Source of the DNA: Candidatus Moraniibacteriota bacterium
GTDB taxonomy: Bacteria > Patescibacteriota > Minisyncoccia > Moranbacterales > UBA9337
Reading direction: 5' to 3'
DNA: 10,138 nucleotides
Assembly (NCBI GenBank): GCA_003510795.1
Contig: DOKP01000034.1
Span: 1 to 10,138 of the forward strand
Below, one piece after another: positions 1 through 6,492 of this stretch. The notes below the pieces were generated by a model. The model did not search any database. It was not told the origin of the DNA and saw nothing but the letters and a program-made list of their open reading frames with translations. Each line of letters begins with the position of its first letter. The stretch's first letter is position 1. The position numbers and the translations under genes were made by a program.

Positions 1-20
1 GAGGCGAGTAGGCAGAGGGG

Positions 21-146
21 GTGGAGAATGAAATATTGAAAGTTTGTAAAATATGTGAAGCAAGTTACCTCCGAAAAACATACTCCTTGGGGCAGACAGG
101 CTCTCCCAAAGGGCGAGGGGATAAGAAAAAATCCAATTTACTTTAA
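21..146 (+). other. Possible 41-residue mini-ORF, or no gene
   Basis: The first 142 bases are the only part of the window left of the first clear gene. A frame opens at a GTG preceded by a purine-rich stretch (agagggg) and closes with TAA inside the end of the convergent prenyltransferase gene. It would encode a 41-residue basic peptide with one CxxC pair (residues 9-12, CKIC). The stretch is visibly richer in G and C than its surroundings. One CxxC is too little to call a zinc-binding protein. It could be the remnant of a longer gene, a repeat, or chance. I do not recognise it. Confidence 0.15.
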
Positions 147-1774
147 AAAACAACCAACTTTATTAAAACAGCCAGATAAATAATGACCAGACCCATAACC
201 CACCAGATTAAGTTGCGATTATTTATCTTTTTATTTTCTCCGCTAGAAGTCACCACCCAAAAAGACACCCCTCCGACAATAATCGCCCACAATAATAATC
301 GAGACTCGTTTAGCAAAATCACACTTAAAAAATAAGATAAAAATATTCCGCTACCAATGATAATCTTTCCCCAATATTCGCCAAAGACTACCGGGATAGT
401 TGCCACTCCGTCCAATTTATCCCCTTTAATATCCTTTAGATCCTTGATGGGCAAAGCTAGCGTTAAAGAAAATAACATTAACCAAAAAATTCTTTTGGGA
501 AATTCTATTATATCTTGAGAAAAAGTAACCAGAATAAAGCCCGCAAAAATTACCAAAAGCGAGGCCAACGCGCTGATAAAAGTTGATAAGAAAGTAAATC
601 TTTTCAATCTAAGCGGCCAAGCAGAATAAAGCCAAGCTAGCATTTGATATGCCAAAAGCAGTAAGGCTATCTTGGGGTTTATCAAAGCTGCATATAAAAT
701 AGAAAAAGCAAAAAGCACTACTCCGATTGTTATGTATTCATCCTGCCTAAAATCCCCCACTATCAAAGGGCGCTTATCATTAGTAACTTTGTCTATTTTT
801 TTATCAAAAATATCATTAAAAACTACCGAAGCCAGCCACGCCAGAGAGATTGCGATAACTATATTCAAAAAACTGATAAAATTAAAAAAACTAAAATCCC
901 AATTAATTTCAGTTAAAGAAATTCCCAACCCCATTCCCACAAATAACAATCCTGCATGATAAATTAATTGGACGGGACGAGAGTTTTTCAAAAAAGATAT
1001 GAACTTATCTTTATAATAAAAAAATAATCCCAAAATAATCAATCCTGCCAACAAAACTGCATAAACGAGAGAGACTTTAATACTCAGTGCGTTGGTATAA
1101 TTTCCTGTTTCTCGAGAGAACAACCTGGCAGAAGTAAAAAATAATTGCACAATATCCATATCTTTCACCTGCATAAAACCCTTAGAAAAACCTTTCACCG
1201 CTATAGTTGCCCACGAAGGAGATGTCCCCAGCGCAAATAAAATTATATAAGTTTGCAATGCTAAAAATAAACCCCTTATTTTACTTTTTGTTTTCAAATA
1301 TCCGTAAATGCCCAAAGCTATCACTGCCATTGCGATTTCAAATCTGACTCCGTAAGTTACTCCAAAGTCAGGGCTATCTCCAAAAAAAGTAAAAAATCTT
1401 CGAGGCATCTCTGCTAAACTGTAAACGCCATAAAAACTTAAATACAATTTATCTTTAAATAAAATAAAATCAATCAAGGGAGGAAATATGATAATCAAAT
1501 ACCCCCAAATTAATACATTGGAAGCTATTTTTATCTTAATTTTCAAATTTTTAATAAGCAAACCCAAAAGTATCAGATAGGTCAAAAGAAAAAAGAAAAA
1601 AGTATAAGCAACATGGTGAAAAAAATAATTTCCTGTTCTACTTACCATTCCATCCAGCCAATTTTCCATCAAAATCCGAGCCGTAATAATACCCAAAAAA
1701 GTACAGAGCCAAATATAAAAAGAAGTAGGAGAATCTTCTATTTTTTTAATTAAACCTTTTAGAGATAAAGCCAT
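143..1774 (-). CDS. UbiA-family membrane prenyltransferase with extra N-terminal membrane domain
   Basis: A 543-residue integral membrane protein whose C-terminal half is a UbiA-superfamily prenyltransferase. The family transfers a polyprenyl group from its diphosphate to an acceptor within the membrane. The first Asp-rich motif NDxxDxxxD is at residues 320-328 (N320, D321, D324, D328) and the second, DLKDIKGD, at 445-452; both bind Mg2+-diphosphate in the family. The conserved YSAWPLRLKR stretch follows at about 383-392. UbiA proteins are usually near 300 residues. The extra 260 or so N-terminal residues hold several more hydrophobic helices (roughly 17-36, 51-75, 84-105, 145-162, 168-187, 232-254) with no motif I know. 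The acceptor cannot be read from the sequence; quinone, haem, archaeal-type lipid and decaprenyl-phosphoribose enzymes are all possible. No Shine-Dalgarno precedes the ATG, the first in the frame. It is convergent with nothing known to the left and divergent from the secreted pair to the right. Confidence 0.85.
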   Translation of the reverse strand: MALSLKGLIKKIEDSPTSFYIWLCTFLGIITARILMENWLDGMVSRTGNYFFHHVAYTFFFFLLTYLILLGLLIKNLKIKIKIASNVLIWGYLIIIFPPLIDFILFKDKLYLSFYGVYSLAEMPRRFFTFFGDSPDFGVTYGVRFEIAMAVIALGIYGYLKTKSKIRGLFLALQTYIILFALGTSPSWATIAVKGFSKGFMQVKDMDIVQLFFTSARLFSRETGNYTNALSIKVSLVYAVLLAGLIILGLFFYYKDKFISFLKNSRPVQLIYHAGLLFVGMGLGISLTEINWDFSFFNFISFLNIVIAISLAWLASVVFNDIFDKKIDKVTNDKRPLIVGDFRQDEYITIGVVLFAFSILYAALINPKIALLLLAYQMLAWLYSAWPLRLKRFTFLSTFISALASLLVIFAGFILVTFSQDIIEFPKRIFWLMLFSLTLALPIKDLKDIKGDKLDGVATIPVVFGEYWGKIIIGSGIFLSYFLSVILLNESRLLLWAIIVGGVSFWVVTSSGENKKINNRNLIWWVMGLVIIYLAVLIKLVVF

Positions 1775-1857
1775 AAATGTGAGACATTAAAACAAATTAG
1801 CATGAAAACAATTCGATTTAGAGGTCATATATTATTAATCAAAAATCATCGAGCAAC

Positions 1858-1976
1858 TGTCATTGCGAGAAAATTTTGTACTCAAAATTTTCGTGGCAAT
1901 CTCAATTTTAGATAAGGAGTATTTGTAGATATGAAGAGAATTGTTTGAGATTGCTTCGGAGTACCTCGCAATGACA
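1858..1976. repeat. 119-bp inverted-repeat element, family A
   Basis: The ends are a 12-bp perfect inverted repeat, TGTCATTGCGAG at 1858-1869 and CTCGCAATGACA at 1965-1976. A second nested pair, GCAATCTCAA at 1896-1905 and TTGAGATTGC at 1945-1954, continues the palindrome. Between the two pairs on each arm sits a small hairpin whose tip is GTACTC (1878-1883) or its complement (1959-1964). Repeats of the CATTGCGAG type are widespread in bacterial spacers and in some genomes are moved by IS200-like REP-associated transposases; no such gene is in the window. A loose half-match (TTGCAATGA) follows at 1999-2007. Confidence 0.85.
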
Positions 1977-2015
1977 TAAATTCGTTTGAAATTTTTCTTG
2001 CAATGATATTTTTAG

Positions 2016-2047
2016 ATTCGTAATTTCGTACCAATTCGTATTTCGTA
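2016..2047. repeat. Short tandem ATTCGTA/TTTCGTA repeat
   Basis: Two near-identical units, ATTCGTAATTTCGTA at 2016-2030 and ATTCGTATTTCGTA at 2034-2047, stand in tandem. They lie between the family A palindrome and the promoter of the next gene. Function unknown; probably simple repeat expansion. Confidence 0.6.
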
Positions 2048-2076
2048 GGGGCATAAAAAGGATACCATTAAAAGCA

Positions 2077-2106
2077 TTGCCAAATCAAGTATTTTTATGC
2101 TATAAT
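2077..2106 (+). promoter_or_regulatory. Sigma70-type promoter for the secreted pair
   Basis: A -35 box TTGCCA (2077-2082) lies 18 bases before a consensus -10 box TATAAT (2101-2106), which also carries the extended TG two bases upstream (2098-2099). Transcription would start near 2113, leaving a leader of about 77 bases. The leader contains GCCGTT (2125-2130) facing AACGGC (2149-2154), and AAGAT (2115-2119) facing ATCTT (2144-2148). The two pairings use adjacent 3' strands, so they are likely alternatives. Confidence 0.7.
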
Positions 2107-2189
2107 TTTTTTAGAAGATTTTATGCCGTTACAGAATAAAAACATCTTAACGGCGTTGCTTAATTTAAAATAAAAAAATAAACAGAATT

Positions 2190-3197
2190 ATGTATTTAGT
2201 AGAAGTAAAAAAAATAAAAGCAACTTTATTGATTTTTTTCTTGCTCTTGTTTTTTGGATATTCTCTCTCTATTATTGCCCAAGAAAATTCTAATGGTAAT
2301 AATGTTTTTTCTGATGCTGATCAAGATGGACTTAGCGACACAGACGAATCAAGATATGGCACAGATCCAAAAAATTCTGATTCTGATAGCGACGGATACC
2401 AAGACGGCGCAGAGATCAAGAGCGGATATGATCCGCTTAAGCCAGCCCCTGGAGATAAAATTAATGCCCCCAAGGCTAAAACCAATTACAATAACATAAA
2501 TATAGACACCAAATCTCCTGAATCTGGGAACTTAACTGATGAATTTTCCGCCAGAATTGCTGAGATGGTCGAAAGCGGCGGAGAAGGCGGAGTGGATATG
2601 GGCAGTATAAATAGCTTGATAGAAGAAAAGCTCGCAGGGGACATCTCTTTTGAAGATTTGCCCGAAATAGACGAATCAAAGATAAAAATGAAAAAGCAAA
2701 ACTATTCCGGTTATGGCAAAGAAAAACAAGCTCGCAAGAACAAAGAAGATGATGAAGAATACCTATCTTCTATTTTCTATATAATGACCAACAATTTACC
2801 TCATTCCATCGATTCCAAAGAATCTATAGAAGGATTTTCCGATGAAATAATGAAGATGATTCCTTCGGTTGTCTCTCCTACCGGCAACATTGGAGTTACT
2901 TATTTCACAGATTTGGCAGACAAGGGCTCTGCTATATTGGAAAAATTAAATGATTTAGAGGTTCCGGCCGATATGCTAGATATTCACAAAAAAGGTTTAC
3001 GATTGGCCACTTATGCCATATCCCTTAAAGAAAAAGTGAAAGTCGACGTCGGTGATCCTATTGCATCTTTAGTTAGCTTTTCTGAAGTTGAGAAAATCAT
3101 GGTTCTTGCTAATGATTATATAAGCGAAACGGAAGCGAAACTAAAAGAATTAGATTTAACTAATTTTGTTATGGAAAAGGCTGGGCCAATATTATGA
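2190..3197 (+). CDS. Secreted or membrane-anchored protein with thrombospondin type 3-like Ca-binding repeats
   Basis: A 335-residue protein. Residues 1-31 are a short basic region followed by a hydrophobic stretch (about 12-30), a signal peptide or N-terminal anchor. Two Asp-rich loops follow, DADQDGLSDTDE at 42-53 and DSDSDGYQDGAE at 64-75, joined by GTDPKNS. This spacing is that of thrombospondin type 3 or excalibur-like repeats, which bind calcium in exported proteins. The rest (about 110-335) is charged and mostly helical, with no domain I recognise. The start is the first ATG after the promoter; there is no Shine-Dalgarno, as for most genes here. The stop overlaps the start of the next gene by four bases (ATGA), so the two are almost certainly translated together. 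Export and calcium binding are family-based; the cellular role is unknown. Confidence 0.75.
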   Translation: MYLVEVKKIKATLLIFFLLLFFGYSLSIIAQENSNGNNVFSDADQDGLSDTDESRYGTDPKNSDSDSDGYQDGAEIKSGYDPLKPAPGDKINAPKAKTNYNNINIDTKSPESGNLTDEFSARIAEMVESGGEGGVDMGSINSLIEEKLAGDISFEDLPEIDESKIKMKKQNYSGYGKEKQARKNKEDDEEYLSSIFYIMTNNLPHSIDSKESIEGFSDEIMKMIPSVVSPTGNIGVTYFTDLADKGSAILEKLNDLEVPADMLDIHKKGLRLATYAISLKEKVKVDVGDPIASLVSFSEVEKIMVLANDYISETEAKLKELDLTNFVMEKAGPIL

Positions 3198-4180
3198 GTA
3201 AAAAAATTATATTTAGCGCAATTATCTTAATATTTATAACTTCTGCCACACCTACACATAGGGCCAGTGCCGTTGTGGCATGGCCAGATCTCGGCAATGC
3301 CTTTTTTAGGACTATGCTAGATGGAATGTGGGAGCAAATCAAAGCTGCTATCATTGGCGCTCTCAAAAAAGCTGCCATTGAAACAATCAGTGATACTGTC
3401 AACAATTTAATTTCCGGAACTTCACAAGCGGCCTCACTTTTCATTACTGACTGGGAAGACTATCTATTCAACAGCCCCACTGGATCCACAAACAGTTACA
3501 TAAATGACTTTTTTACAGTTACTACTAGAGGAAAATCATCCGGATCATATTCTTCAGGCGCCTGTGGAGGATCATACAGTGAATGGCGCTCAGCTAGAGC
3601 CAAGGATTATGTCGTTACTATAGACTATACTTCTTTGCAAGATACCTTTGAAGAATGGGCTTGCGGACCAGTTGAAATGTTTAACGATGGAACTTGGGCG
3701 GCCTACAACGCTTTTATGGAGCCTAAAAATAATCCTCTCGCCTATGCGCTCATAACGGAAAGTGTGTATGAGAAAAAGTTGGCTCAAGAAAAAGAAAAAG
3801 CCGCTCTTCAAGCTCAATCTTACGCAGGATTTACCGCCCAAAAAACCAAGGAAGGGGTTGTAATTACTCCGGGCTCAGTTCTTGAGGGTATCACCGTAGC
3901 CGCCAACACCATGGATAATGATGCTATTGCTAATGCTAGAAATGCAGGAGAAATTGCCGGCATAGTGGTAGGAAAAATCGCTACTGGTATTATAAAAAAT
4001 GGTATCGGAAAAGCTCGCCAAAATGTTCAAAACAAAATTAACGATAGTATTTGTGACGCATCCCAAGAATTGAGAAATGCTCTAAAGGGTCTTACTCCCA
4101 GCGGACATCTTTTGCAAGGAGGAGGATCAAATCTCGGCACCATGGGTCGCTCCAGCGCCAGCCAATGTAACTTAAAATAA
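3194..4180 (+). CDS. Secreted cysteine-containing protein, possible secretion or pilus accessory
   Basis: A 328-residue protein with a clear signal peptide (lysines at 3-4, hydrophobic 5-19, likely cleavage after the small residues around 24-26, ASA). The mature part has an amphipathic segment (about 34-75), a Ser/Gly-rich stretch with a cysteine (113-128, C124), an aromatic-rich part with C157 (FEEWACGP), an Ala/Lys/Gln helix with coiled-coil character (194-210), the phrase VITPGSVLEG (223-232), an Ala/Gly-rich helical part (233-275), and C287 and C325. Four cysteines in an exported protein suggest disulphides. From memory, this order of segments (tryptophan-rich middle, Ala/Lys helix, TPGSV phrase, helical tail) resembles secreted proteins near type IV secretion-like genes in Patescibacteria. 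No VirB or pilus ATPase gene is in the window, so that link is inference. It overlaps the previous gene by four bases. Confidence 0.7.
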   Translation: MSKKIIFSAIILIFITSATPTHRASAVVAWPDLGNAFFRTMLDGMWEQIKAAIIGALKKAAIETISDTVNNLISGTSQAASLFITDWEDYLFNSPTGSTNSYINDFFTVTTRGKSSGSYSSGACGGSYSEWRSARAKDYVVTIDYTSLQDTFEEWACGPVEMFNDGTWAAYNAFMEPKNNPLAYALITESVYEKKLAQEKEKAALQAQSYAGFTAQKTKEGVVITPGSVLEGITVAANTMDNDAIANARNAGEIAGIVVGKIATGIIKNGIGKARQNVQNKINDSICDASQELRNALKGLTPSGHLLQGGGSNLGTMGRSSASQCNLK

Positions 4181-4203
4181 ATTTCACACTCAATCCTCGA
4201 CCG

Positions 4204-4237
4204 AAAAACCATCCTCTGTTTAAAAGGATGGTTTTTT
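4204..4237. terminator. Rho-independent terminator, usable from both sides
   Basis: An 11-bp perfect stem, AAAAACCATCC (4204-4214) with GGATGGTTTTT (4226-4236), encloses an 11-base loop and is followed by one more T. Because the outer stem is A-rich on one side and T-rich on the other, it can end transcripts from both directions. It sits between the convergent secreted pair and the membrane-protein gene that ends at 4269. Confidence 0.9.
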
Positions 4238-4268
4238 GATTTCTGCAAAATATATATTTGCATCATTG

Positions 4269-5267
4269 TTAATGAGTGATTGATTCAGGCGCTCTATCGT
4301 TGGGCAAAACTACTGCCAATTCCTCTTCTAAGTTTTTAACGTCCCTACTTTCCTTTCCTATCTCATGAAAAAATAATATCCAAACAGCTTCAAAAAAAAC
4401 ATTCAAAATTGCCCTGGCTAAAATTACTAAGGCGACAAATATTATGGCAGCAGATATGCCCAGGACAATTAAAGCAAATTCCCCTGCTATCTTATAAGCG
4501 ATAATGCCTATTATCCATCCTGGGATAGCTACTCCTATTAAGATGAAAATGATGATGATGCCGATAACCAAATTAACAGCTCCCGAAACTATTCCCATTA
4601 TGAGACTTTCTTTTATATTTTTTTCAAATAATCCATAAGCTAATTTTATTGAATTCTTGATACCCAAATCGCTACCGACTAAATACATCTGCGCATATGT
4701 TCTAAAATAAGAGAATAGGATAGCAATTGAAACCAAAAGCAAAAAAGCAACCAAACCCAGCAAAATAGCGGCCACATAACTCTTCAAAATAGCCAGTCTC
4801 ACTACCGGGAAAGCTAGGATAAAAAGCAAGATGAGAAAAGATATTGAAAAAAATAACTTTATCAAAAATAACCTACCCAAAAAATATATTCCTTTTTTAA
4901 ATCCTGAAGAAAAAGAAAAATTCTCTTTTTTAATCACCTTAAAAATAGAGTCAATCAGCGCTCCTCGCCCAATCAATCCCACCACATAAAGAATGATTGC
5001 GATAAGGATGACTATCGCTATCGCTAGGATTATCCACTCGCTGTACAGCTCCCAATAATAGAAGATTCTCCTCATCATATTCATATATTCCATTTCATCA
5101 AATTTAATATCGGAAGAATTATTTGGAAAAGTATAATTAAAAGAGAAACATGATCCGCTAAAAATAGTCAGAAGTCCAAACCACCATAAAATTTTATTAT
5201 GTATGGTTATGTTTGTAGCTTCTTTGATAATGGTAAAGTAATTAATTTTTTTATTAGTTTTCTTCAT
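4269..5267 (-). CDS. Multi-pass membrane protein of unknown function
   Basis: A 332-residue protein dominated by hydrophobic helices at about 25-43, 78-100, 130-152, 160-188, 220-258 and 262-300, with a charged C-terminal tail (301-332). The repeated pattern of long hydrophobic stretches split by short loops, with the phrases GRGALIDSIFKV (100-111) and KLAYGLFEKN (208-217), recalls the membrane domain found with glycerophosphodiester phosphodiesterases and DUF4013-like proteins. No catalytic motif is visible, so this is a fold-level guess only. An ATG starts it without a Shine-Dalgarno. On its strand a TATAAT lies only five bases before the ATG, which would fit a leaderless message, but no matching -35 is clear. 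It follows the cell-wall hydrolase gene on the same strand after 89 bases and ends at the shared terminator. Confidence 0.65.
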   Translation of the reverse strand: MKKTNKKINYFTIIKEATNITIHNKILWWFGLLTIFSGSCFSFNYTFPNNSSDIKFDEMEYMNMMRRIFYYWELYSEWIILAIAIVILIAIILYVVGLIGRGALIDSIFKVIKKENFSFSSGFKKGIYFLGRLFLIKLFFSISFLILLFILAFPVVRLAILKSYVAAILLGLVAFLLLVSIAILFSYFRTYAQMYLVGSDLGIKNSIKLAYGLFEKNIKESLIMGIVSGAVNLVIGIIIIFILIGVAIPGWIIGIIAYKIAGEFALIVLGISAAIIFVALVILARAILNVFFEAVWILFFHEIGKESRDVKNLEEELAVVLPNDRAPESITH

Positions 5268-5356
5268 TTGTTATTATATTTAATTAATGAATTTATTTAT
5301 GCAATTAGATTAATATTCAGGTCATTAGAGTGCTTATTTGTAAATTCGAGTCGCTA

Positions 5357-6016
5357 TTAAAACTTATTATAATAATACTTAACATCCGCAATCCATTTAT
5401 CTACGCTTTCCGGATTGTGAGCATCACAGCTATAGCCGCATTTCCAGACCACCATTTCTTCAGGAGTATTAATTCCGTTATCAATTAATTCTTTTATCCT
5501 GTCGGCCACAGATTTTACCGCGTCTCTTTGATTGTCAAAACAAGTATGGCCTCCGCTTCCCATTCTTTCTCTTTTCTGGCGGAATCCCCAAAAATTATTG
5601 CATTCTTCTCCGTTTCGCTTAGGAGTTCTTTTGCCCCAATTACTTTCTTTCTTGGCAATTGCTACTATAAAAGCTGCTGTTTGCTCATCCTCTTGCGCAA
5701 TGTAACGCGTCATGTTTTCAATTGGAAATCCAGCTGTGGCTTTTCTGATTCTATTTTCTAATTCAATATTTCTTTTTACTAAATTAACCTGCATTGTTTT
5801 CGCAGGCTGATATTTAATGTTATCTATTGATTCGAGAGAAAAATAAGTAAAAACAGATAAAAAAGACACTAAAATGACCAATAAAAAGTTTTTTAAATAA
5901 CTTCCGTCAATATTAGATATATCTCCTAGCTTTTTATTACAAAAAACCAACCAATTTTCTGGTCCATTAATCATTTTTCTCTTTATTTTATTGTATTTTT
6001 GTCTTATTTTGTCCAT
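5357..6016 (-). CDS. Membrane-anchored lysozyme-like or glucosaminidase-like cell-wall hydrolase
   Basis: A 219-residue protein with a cytoplasmic basic N-terminus (1-40), one membrane helix (about 43-61) and an outer domain (about 75-219). The outer domain has the pattern of the lysozyme-like superfamily, as in bacterial glucosaminidases and lytic transglycosylases: AIAKKESNWGKR at 119-130, with E124 in the place of the catalytic acid, then NNFWGFR (140-146) and an Asp/Ala/Val helix (DAVKSVADRI) that in the family packs against the active site. It should cut peptidoglycan glycan strands outside the membrane. Four cysteines (139, 159, 193, 197) may form disulphides. The domain is compact, and no second catalytic residue can be assigned by eye. 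The ATG lacks a Shine-Dalgarno; a terminator-like hairpin lies in its leader. It may be transcribed with the membrane-protein gene downstream. Confidence 0.75.
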   Translation of the reverse strand: MDKIRQKYNKIKRKMINGPENWLVFCNKKLGDISNIDGSYLKNFLLVILVSFLSVFTYFSLESIDNIKYQPAKTMQVNLVKRNIELENRIRKATAGFPIENMTRYIAQEDEQTAAFIVAIAKKESNWGKRTPKRNGEECNNFWGFRQKRERMGSGGHTCFDNQRDAVKSVADRIKELIDNGINTPEEMVVWKCGYSCDAHNPESVDKWIADVKYYYNKF

Positions 6017-6030
6017 AGTTGGGCTTAAAA

Positions 6031-6058
6031 TATAAAAAACGGGAATCTACACCCGTTT
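6031..6058 (-). terminator. Terminator-like hairpin in the leader of the cell-wall hydrolase gene
   Basis: On the minus strand AAACGGG (6058-6052) and CCCGTTT (6043-6037) form a 7-bp stem with an 8-base loop, followed by a T-rich run (TTTTATATTTT). It lies about 20 bases before the ATG. It may stop read-through from the repeat element upstream or act as an attenuator. With a stem this short the call is tentative. Confidence 0.45.
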
Positions 6059-6111
6059 ATTTACCTATAATCATTATACACTATTTCAAGCCAAAAAGCA
6101 AGCTACCGTTT

Positions 6112-6314
6112 TGTAACTCCTCACTGACCCCTTTAGGACAAACAAATATAGATATGTCTTTGCGAGGGTACTCCCGTGGCAATCCAGGAATAATATTACT
6201 TAATTAAGAATTCTATTTTTCTTGACTGGACTGCCACGCAATTTGAGAGTACTCAAATTACTCGCAGAGACGGGGTAAAAAAAGACATAAGAGAGAGGTC
6301 AGTGAGGAGTTACA
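6112..6314 (+). mobile_element. Miniature inverted-repeat transposable element, copy 1 (203 bp)
   Basis: The ends are an 18-bp perfect inverted repeat, TGTAACTCCTCACTGACC (6112-6129) and its complement (6297-6314). The element is flanked on both sides by CGTTT (6107-6111 and 6315-6319), a 5-bp target-site duplication. It codes for nothing. Inside is an imperfect palindrome: TGTCTTTGCGAG, a GTACTC-tipped hairpin, GTGGCAATCC on one arm; CTGCCACGCAA, a second GTACTC hairpin, CTCGCAGAGAC on the other. TG...CA termini with 5-bp duplications would fit mobilisation in trans by an IS3- or IS481-like transposase, but none is encoded here. A full second copy lies at 9154-9345 in the opposite orientation. 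Confidence 0.85.
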
Positions 6315-6426
6315 CGTTTTTTATGCTACGTTTTTCTGCATTTTTCTTTATTTCTTTGACATTGGACCTGCTCGCAGTGCAGAGAGACTCATATTTCCCA
6401 TTATATTTCCCGAATTCTCCCAATCA

Positions 6427-6435
6427 TGCTACAAT
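6427..6435 (+). promoter_or_regulatory. Extended -10 promoter for dnaX
   Basis: TGCTACAAT gives an extended -10 (TG, one base, TACAAT at 6430-6435). The -35 position (about 6407-6412, TTCCCG) is weak, which an extended -10 can offset. Transcription would start near 6442, giving a leader of about 50 bases. That leader consists largely of two 16-base tandem units, TTGTTTTAATGTTTAA (6450-6465) and TTGTTTTAATGTTAAC (6466-6481). Confidence 0.5.
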
Positions 6436-6449
6436 GCTAATATGCTTAC

Positions 6450-6481
6450 TTGTTTTAATGTTTAATTGTTTTAATGTTAAC
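6450..6481 (+). repeat. Tandem TTGTTTTAATGTT repeat before dnaX
   Basis: Two 16-base units in direct tandem occupy the dnaX leader just before the ATG, where a Shine-Dalgarno would be expected and is absent. The same core recurs at 10031-10039 on the plus strand and at 1783-1794 on the minus strand before the prenyltransferase gene. A relative, TTTTAAATGTTG, stands in tandem after dnaX. Confidence 0.6.
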
Positions 6482-6492
6482 GTGAATTTCTT

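Noticed and set aside
6019..6207. 62-residue open frame on the plus strand
   Set aside because: It runs through the hairpin in the hydrolase leader and into the miniature element, and has no ribosome binding site; it is non-coding repeat read in frame.
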